Of a stretch of DNA of 64,000 nucleotides, positions 56,213-64,000 are shown piece by piece. A program made the position numbers and the translations under genes. Origin of the DNA: Vigna angularis (lineage: Eukaryota > Streptophyta > Magnoliopsida > Fabales > Fabaceae). The notes under the pieces were generated by a model. It worked only from the letters and a program-made list of their open reading frames with translations, made no database searches and had not been told where the DNA came from. How positions within the stretch are numbered: position 1 is the first letter of the stretch; every line of letters starts with the position of its first letter. The stretch lies in assembly GCF_016808095.1 (NCBI RefSeq), contig NC_068970.1, positions 48,209,630-48,273,629 on the forward strand. Direction: 5' to 3'.

Positions 56213-57487
56213 TTTCCAATATCAGACGATTTAACAGAAAATGTAATCAACTGGTTGAATCCTGATCATTTTTGAAAATCCATCCTAGAGCAGTTTTCTT
56301 TAAACCAATACATGTTAGAATCGCCTTTCCAATTTGATTGGTTTTGTTGCATGTGACCTTGGTTTCACTAGTGACATTAATAAATTTCTTTCATCCATTT
56401 TGGCTTTGTTGCTTGTTTTCTCGCACGAACTCTAAAAGGGGTTGCTGCACTTATTTTAATTTTTTTTGCCCACTTTGTCCTTGTTTAAATTTTATTTTCC
56501 CTCTGTGCACTCCATTTTTTAATTTAAAAATTAAAAAAATACACTTCACACCTTTTTAATGCCACGTCAATTAAAACTACACTGTCAGCATGCAACGTAA
56601 CACCCTCCTTAACAACATTTTTTTCAATTTGACAACAAGTCTTTATTTGTTTCAATTTTACAAAAATAAGGATTCAATTGAGACTCTTAACAAGTCGGGG
56701 ACGTATTTGAGATTCTGGACGAAAATAGAGACTGCCGAGACATTAAACCTTTTCATTTTTACCCTATACCTAGACAACACCATTAAAACTTTTTTTTTTA
56801 ATTTTTGTCCATTATATAATTGTTGTCCATTATATTCCAATTTCGATTCTTGCACTCCCACAATTCATTCATTTAGATACCAACTTTTAAATATAATGTT
56901 GTTTGAAAAAAGGTTTTAAAAAATTAAAAATTTAGAATATAAAAAATAAATGAATACTTAAAATTAGATAATTTTAAATTTTATTTTAAAAGTTAAAATT
57001 AGATGATTTTAAATTTTATTTTAAAATTTAAAATTATTTCTATTCTTAGATTTGTCTATCTTATTCATATTTTCTCTTCGACTTTTTTTTTATGGTGTTG
57101 TTAGTTTAACTAAAAGCGATAGACATTGCTGATTTATAACATTTTTTTTCAGAAATATAGTATTTTGATTTTTTTATGACTTCACATACACTAAATTAAA
57201 TAAATATTAAAAGTATAGTATTTTGATTTATAACTAAAAAAATAAGTTAGAATTGACTTGTCATACACTAAATTAAATAAATATTAAAAATATATAAGCT
57301 AATGTAAACTAAATAAACGTTAATTAAATTAAATATAAAATTAGATAAATTAATGTTAATCCAATTAACACTAACTAAAATAAATAAATAAATCAATGTT
57401 AAATATTAACATAAACTATAAATATTAAAAATAAATAAATTAATATCATGAAATAAATGTTAACTTAAATATTAAAATTAAATAAAT
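56213..57487. other. Unassigned AT-rich region
   Basis: 56213-56340 looks like untranslated leader of the copia gag on the minus strand. 56600-56740 contains a stretch (GACAACAAGTC, AGGATTCAATTGAGACTC) reminiscent of MULE or MITE inverted repeats, without borders. The rest is very AT-rich. Confidence 0.35.
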
Positions 57488-58112
57488 AATATTTGTAACA
57501 TTCCAAAATATCATATAAATTATAGTAGAATATTTACATGAATTGATATGATAAAACAATCACCCACTTACTATTAAAGTGTTAATAATACAGTTATCCC
57601 AAAATAACTATAAAATTATAACTTTAAGCAGAGGCCTAATCTAACACAAAACTATGTACAAGACCGAACGATCTGTACTAAACAGGTGGATCCTCCCCTT
57701 CGAAAGCTTGCTCCACCGAGACCTCTTCTCCTTCTGCTGACATCCACCGGATGATCATTGCAAAGGATAAACCGAAATGGGTAAACATACAATTCAATAA
57801 ACAAATAAAACACTCATACACATGCATAAAACATATATACACATATTGACCGACCACTTTACTTTGACCGTCCAAACAAGTATGAATATGTAGCTTGAGG
57901 TCGTTCCTATGCCCGGGGGTGTAGTAACTGGAACACCCTTAGCTGCCACCCGGGGTTAGTCCGTTAGAACTCACCTACGATACCCTATAGGCTAGGACCT
58001 CCTTTATTCTCACGACATGACTTACCCAACTCTACTTGAGACTTGGTAATCATTAGAATGTCAGGATGAACGTTGTGGATTTTGCTGTCCATATTCATAC
58101 TTTACCACCACC

Positions 58113-59640
58113 TTGATAACAGTTGATTACATCTATGCTTAGTTGATTGATCAATCATGAGAATAGCATTTGTTGGATCCTATGTGATTATGTGAACACT
58201 AAAGTATGTGTGCATCTTAACTGAATTCTTTGTGTTGAGCTAATTTGAGTAATTACTTATTTTGAAAGAAGGAGTTTTGAATGTTGTGAACCATTGTATG
58301 GATTGGTGGAAGATTGAGTTACATCTTGTTTTATTGAGGACAAGCAAAGTTCTAAGTTTGGGGTTGTGATAACAGTTGAAAAACTGTTATTTTTATACTG
58401 AATTTTGACCTTAAAGACAACCTTTGTGACTTAGAAATTAGCTTGGAATCATGTTTTAGATTAAGTTTTGGAAATAAGAGAGTTGGATAGGTTTTATGCT
58501 TGGTTTTCCTTGTTTTTGCAGGTTTTAAGATGAATTGAATGAAAGAAGTGAACTAGCCAGAAGTTGGACTCAGAAAAGGAAGAAAAAGTGCACAAAAGAA
58601 GAGCCGCAAGTATCGCTCAACGCAACTTTTACCATTGAGCGGCACTCTGAAGTCTCGCAGTCAACGCTGAGGGGCAAAACTATAGTTGAGCGTCAAAATA
58701 GAAGGATCGCACTTACCGCTGAGCGCCATTTTATTAGGCCTTGGGCCAATTTTCTATAATTTTTAGGAAGCTATATAAGGTTTTAGCCGAAATAGGGTTG
58801 GTATCTTTCGATAGAAAGAGGCGAAATCACACTTTCTTCACCCCTTTGGAGGAGGATTTTGGATACTCAAGCTCTATTATTCAACTTCTAGGGTTTTATC
58901 TTTCATTCTTTCATTGTTTTTCATCTAGTTTCACCAGGATTATGGTGAACTAAACCTTCATTGTTGTTGGGGAACCGATGTAATCCTTTGAAACTCTCAT
59001 GTATTGAATTAGTTCTTTAATCTATATGTTTTCTTTCATTAATTGTTAGGATTTTTCTTCTATACTCTATGCATGCTTTGTTTAACTCATTCAATTGCAT
59101 GATCATTGATGTTATTTGTATGGACACATATAAGTAAATCTAGAACTGAAGAAATTCTCCCAAGAGAAATATTGCCTAGACATAGGATAGGAGGATTGGT
59201 TGCATTTAAGATTCTGTGCGAATTTAATGCATGAATAATTGCTAGGGAGACAAGACATTGTAAACTAGTGATTAGGAATAGGCTTTCTTCACCGAGACAT
59301 CGGGTTTAAGGTAAATTGGAAAGTGACATTAACATTAATGAAGAAAGATGAATTCTTGAATACATGAGAGTGGATAGGATGAATCGGAAACCCCAACAAC
59401 ATAATCATTCATATTATACATCAATTGTTTTTGCCTCTTTCAAGTCCATTGATCAAAACTTTGCATTCATGTTTATTTTTCATAGTTCAACAACAATATT
59501 TTTGGTTACAAGTCTAAGATATTCAACAAATCACATAACTGTTTAGGCTGTGAATCCTTTGGGAAACGATACTTAGTCTTACCATTTTATTATTACTTGA
59601 TACAGTTCGGTACACTTGCCGAGGATTAACAGAGCTTCCT
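58113..59640 (+). mobile_element. Athila-like remnant: LTR start, 3' internal end and 3' LTR
   Basis: 58113-58125 matches the first bases of the LTR at 10825 (TGATAACAGTTGA). The sequence then jumps into the last 240 bases of the internal region (compare 21475-21710), followed by a diverged 3' LTR from 58370. The LTR has GCTGAGCGCCA-type palindromes near 58610-58730 and breaks off near 59630, before the expected TTCATCA. A large internal deletion is evident. It is more diverged than the two LTRs of the complete element. Confidence 0.8.
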
Positions 59641-60029
59641 CCTTGGAGTTCTCTTTCACATCCATATTACAATTATCATACCATACTTTCATTTTTACAC
59701 CATTATGATAATGCATAAATAAGCCATCAAAGCAACTGGAACAATTAATTAAAATAGCACACTAGAATAAATGTAAATGTAAGCCGAACAGAAATCACCA
59801 AACACATATGAAAAAGACCGGACACCCTATGAATGTTGGAGATCAATCGTTCAATACTAGGTACAGCTAAAGAGAGGTCCGAGCACTATTAATGACCGAC
59901 AACTATAGGATTTCGAGTACCACAACATGACGAATACTACCACCAGGCCAAGTACTAAGTTTAGACCGAATGCTCATGGCTTAGGCCGAACACCTATAAC
60001 TTAGGTCGAACGGTTAGAGTTGATACCGT

Positions 60030-60300
60030 ATACTAATATAAGATCGATTGCTATTATGAGACCGAGCACTAGTACAAGACCTAGCACTAGTACCAGACCG
60101 AGCACAAGTGTAAGATCTATCACTACTAAGAGGCCACACACTCCACTAAGATCGATCGCTACTAAGAGGCTACACACACCATTAAGACCAATCGTTACTA
60201 AGAGACCACACACCCCACTAAGACCGAACACTTTGGACTTAGATAAAATACTTAGGTTGGACCAATTACTAAAGTGACTGAAAGGTCATTAACAGGTAAG
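60030..60300 (+). repeat. Minisatellite with AAGACCGA core
   Basis: Units of about 20-40 bp vary around ACTAGTACAAGACCGAGCAC and ACTAAGAGGCCACACACTCC and recur about ten times. Weaker copies of the same CCGAAC core extend from 59760 to 60620. Simple open frames on both strands (60001-60277) come from this repetition. Confidence 0.8.
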
Positions 60301-61260
60301 GTCCATGACAGGCCAAACATAGTTAAGACCGAACGCCTATACAAGATCGAACTCTAGTGTAGGACCGAACGGTACAACAGTATACCGAACAGTATACTAA
60401 AACGAATACCAACTTATAACCGAACGATCATTAACTAGTAAGGCCCATGAGAGGCCGAACACAGTTAAGGCCGAATACCAATACTAGTACTAGACCGAAC
60501 ACTATTTTAAAATCAATTACCAGTACAATATCGATCGATCATTAATTGAAGTCCCACACAAGCAGAACTTAGTTAAGACCAAACACAAGGAGAAAGTCGA
60601 ACGGTCAACGAAGGACCCTCGGCGAACTGCATAATTATGCAGAATGATTGCAGAATTATTATTAACATTAATCTTTACCAATTTTCTTCATTCTTCCCAA
60701 CTTCTAATTCTCCCAATTAATATTATATATACCAAACTCACACCGAACACAAATTCTCCATCTTTACTACCACACTTCCTCCCAATATCACTCGGCCACT
60801 AAACCAGAATTATGCAGAATCACAATCATTCAGTTTCACACACATGCAGCACCATCAAACAGCATTTTCATACATCATAAACCAAGCAATTAAATTAACT
60901 AGCTTCCCTTACCTCTTTGACGGAACTGGACAGCTCAAGAACTTTAAAAGTTTTGCTCTCAATACCAGAAAATCCTAAGAACCTATAACTCACATATTTG
61001 TGAGAACAAACCAACCAAAAGACCAAAAAAATGAAGTCAGGAGGGAGGAAGAAGACCGATCAACACATGCAAACATAAACATGGCTTGCATGTGTCACAA
61101 ACTTTCGAAAAATCACAAGAACTCAAGAAAACAAGACTTACCAGCTCTAAACAGGAATCTGATCGGTGGAAAAGGATGTTTTTCACTCCAAGATTTCATT
61201 AATCCAAATATTGAGTCTAAAAGAGTCTTCAGTTGTGTGATTTATGTTTTTACAAATATT

Positions 61261-64000
61261 TGGTTTATGTTGTGTGTTAATATAACATGCTTATTTAATA
61301 TATGATGCATATTAGAAAGTGGGCTTCCAACAATGCATCTTTTGATAAATTAGCTCACCCTTTCTTGTAGTTGTTTTTTTTTTCTTGTAGTTGTTTTTTT
61401 TTTTCTTGCAATGATCACCTTGTTGATTTGAGTAGAAAAAGATATATATTTAGAGTTTTTCTCTCGGAGATATGAGTTAACAAAGATATTAAAAATTGTT
61501 AGATTCTTTATATGAGTAGTTTTCTTTTAGAACCAAGGTATAGCGAGATGTATAAAGGTTATATTATTATAACCATATCTTTTGGATGATTGTACTTATA
61601 TATTTTATACGTGAACTATTTGTTTTTTAAATATTAATTATGAAATATTGTATTCTAATTATTAAGATGAGATTGTACATTATTCACTATTTTCTTCTTC
61701 TCCTTCATCCACAATCATCTTATAATCTCTTTCATTCATACTCATCTATTTCATCCACATTCATATCTTTCACACGAATTCATCTACACTCGTGTCCTTC
61801 ATCTATTATAATTTTTTTTTCATTTATATATATAAATATATGGAGTTATTGTAGAAGAGTTTTTTTAAGTTATTGGCATTAGCATAAACCAAAATAGATT
61901 TTATTTTGTAACAATACTAATTAGCAGATATTACACTACTAATTAAATAATTACATAAACAATAACAAATGATTATATTTACATTTTATATAACTTGTCC
62001 CACATGCTTCCTAACTTGATATAATCAAGTTAATCCTAACACCAATATACAATCAAAATTCCATATTTTACAATATAATACAAAATTAACTTTGTAGTTT
62101 CACTATTGTTCCTTGCAAGAACATTTACTTAATCTTCTGCTAACGTATAATACATATATGATGATTGAATATAATACCAAAACATCACAAAAATAAAAGA
62201 TAAAATATTGAAGATTTTCAATACTTCTTAGAGCAATATTATCATAAAAGATTCCTCAACACCAATCAATATATCTTACACTACCACCTTCATAGCACAC
62301 ATATCAATATAAAATTTAGTTTCTATATAAAGGATGTGTGTGATTCTCAATAATTACAAAGGTGAACACCTTTGTAATTGAATAATTCACGAATACAATG
62401 AAAATTTTAATTATATAATAGTTTGAATTAAAATGAATATAAATTCTTGTTAAATCAAATTAATATGTCTCTTTCTCTCTTTTTTTTCATCTTAATCATA
62501 TTATACTGAATTTTATTGTTTCATTGTAATCCGTGTTACTACATTGTTTCTACCTCATCAACAAATGTTTTAAATAAGACTTTTTACTTTTTTATAGCTA
62601 ACAAAAGTTTTTAAGACTAAAATTGATAGTTTTTTTTATCAATATTAACTACAACTTCTTTTCAATGTCAATGGGAGAATATTTAAGTTTACATTGATGA
62701 AAAAAAAAATCATCAAGAAAACTCCAATCAAACACACCATAAAAGGTAATCTAGATCTTAGTCTAAATAATTATAATCAGTTAGAAACTAGCTGTTGACG
62801 CCAAATGAAAAAAAAACTGATTGTCAATTAAAATCTTGATGAATTTTAAGTGAAAATTAATACAACCATATAAAATGGAAAGAGATCACCAATATCAGTA
62901 TTTTCAAATTATTGACAATAATATTTAACCCTTTTGTATTTAATAATAATTAAAATACTAAAATTTAAAACTTTATGAATTTGAACTATCTTTTACAAAG
63001 AAAACATTTAAAATATGAAATATATAAATTTAAATTTGAATAACTAATAACTTCAACAAATAATTATGTAAATTTAAATTTATATATTTTTTATAAATAA
63101 AAATTGGGTAATTTATCTTTACATTAAATTTATTTTCAAATATTTCCACCTACAATCATATTATTATTTTATTTTATTTTTCTAACTTATTACACACACA
63201 AAATTATTACATAAATTATTTTAACCAAATAAATATACATTTATCAAAATTAATTTTTACAAAAGACAACCATAATTTCAATATTTTATTAAAATAATTT
63301 TTCTATTACCATAATTATAATATATTTAAATTATCTTATTTATTATAATCGCTCTTCAATTTATAAATATTAAATTAAATATATTTTTTAAATTCATATT
63401 GAAATGAGTTTGTAAAAAGTTATAAATTTTTAATAAAGTAATTTATTATAAATAAATATACAAATCTATAAAACTAGAAAAAATGTTAATTATAAACTTT
63501 TCCTAAAAAAACAGAATTTCAACCACAAACAATTTACAAAATTAAAAAAAGTATGATGAGAATTTAGTCTTTCACCAAAAAAAAAATTAAACTTCACCCA
63601 TAAAAGGAAGTAGTTTGGAAACAAAATTTTCTGATGGTCTACCCCATAAATAAAATTAAAAAATGGTACTGAAAAAAAGTCGACTTTATTAAAATTAAAT
63701 GTTATTAAGTGATGACACAATGCTTACATAAGTCATTTACGAAGTGTTAAAGTAGTTAATTAATAGGTGGTAAGAACAAAAAAAGTGTATCTAATCTTTT
63801 TGATGAATTTCAATTTTTCAGTATCTTTTACTTCTCTTCTTTCATCTTGATCTTATGTTTGGTCTAATATGTTCAACATTGAAGGGTATCGTTTGAAAAT
63901 TTATAAACCAAACAAGTTATATACAACTTTAAATGACCTTTTCCTTTCTCCATCCCAATTTTCAAATCCGACCTTTTTCTTTTCATACCTTTGGCTCAAT
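61261..64000. other. AT-rich DNA without recognised features
   Basis: Contains a duplicated TTCTTGTAGTTG plus T-run near 61370-61405 and many A/T tracts. I see no exon, transposon border or RNA gene. A gene could end or begin beyond the right edge. Confidence 0.5.

Larger units (their letters stand above)
57494..61254 (+). mobile_element. Probable solo LTR of a gypsy element, interrupted by another insertion
   Basis: Begins TGTAACATTCC and ends TTTTTACA (TGTAA...TTACA terminal inverted form), flanked on both sides by AATATT (57488-57493 and 61255-61260). Length is 3761 bp, of which 58113-59640 is an inserted Athila-like remnant, leaving about 2.2 kb. It contains CCGAAC-rich repeats (59760-60620). 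No internal genes are present. The flanking match is in AT-rich DNA, so the borders are probable, not certain. Confidence 0.6.

Noticed and set aside
60001..60277. Frames on both strands with repeating short peptides
   Set aside because: By-products of the CCGAAC minisatellite.
61640..61882. 80-codon frame in AT-rich DNA
   Set aside because: Low-complexity Phe/Ile/Ser composition and no supporting signal.

Overview
This is nuclear DNA of a flowering plant. It is AT-rich, its genes are interrupted by GT-AG introns, and most of it is plant transposons: Ty3/gypsy and Ty1/copia LTR elements, CACTA, Mutator-like and hAT-like DNA transposons. The LTR families and the best peptide matches point to a legume, probably tribe Phaseoleae; that placement is inference. 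No rRNA, tRNA, CRISPR or prokaryotic operon structure was seen.

Only two genes look intact. One is a seven-exon WAT1-related (EamA/DMT) transporter on the minus strand at 25639-27513, 372 codons by my exon model. The other is a two-exon gene at 44417-44848 for an acidic 100-residue protein with an N-myristoylation signal. A second WAT1-related paralogue on the same strand (1678-2615) shows exons 1-4 intact; its last three exons are missing or lie beyond the left edge, past retroelement-like sequence. The two paralogues look like a tandem pair separated by a transposon island.

The island (5852-25242) is nested. An outer CACTA element carries decayed transposase exons. A 12.3-kb LTR retrotransposon (10825-23099, 5-bp target duplication GGTAT, tRNA-Asp-type primer site, gag-protease but no polymerase) sits in one of its introns. 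That retrotransposon has an antisense solo LTR in its gag (12710-13870) and a second CACTA element (16331-20419, target duplication TTG). The inner CACTA carries pieces of three unrelated host genes: a PPR protein, a cysteine-rich receptor kinase and an EXORDIUM-like gene with its leader and TATA box. A Raf-like kinase fragment lies elsewhere in the island.

The right half (28.8-61.3 kb) is more transposon debris. It holds a CACTA family with 'TGCCTCGGTT' subterminal repeats (one copy complete, 28793-30016), CACTA TNP2 and accessory-gene remnants, and a copia solo LTR (38680-39697). It also has a near-perfect foldback element (40459-40909), a captured BTB/POZ fragment (45504-46109), and a Pack-MULE (52711-53981) carrying phosphofructokinase and Kunitz-inhibitor pieces in opposite orientations. 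A 322-codon open frame joins a copia gag to CACTA TNP2 (55244-56212), and a large probable solo LTR (57494-61254) is interrupted by another gypsy remnant. The last 2.7 kb appear empty.

The dominant biology is repeated capture and shuffling of host exons by CACTA and Mutator-like elements between two paralogous transporter genes. Product names come from recognising protein motifs by eye and were not checked against a database.
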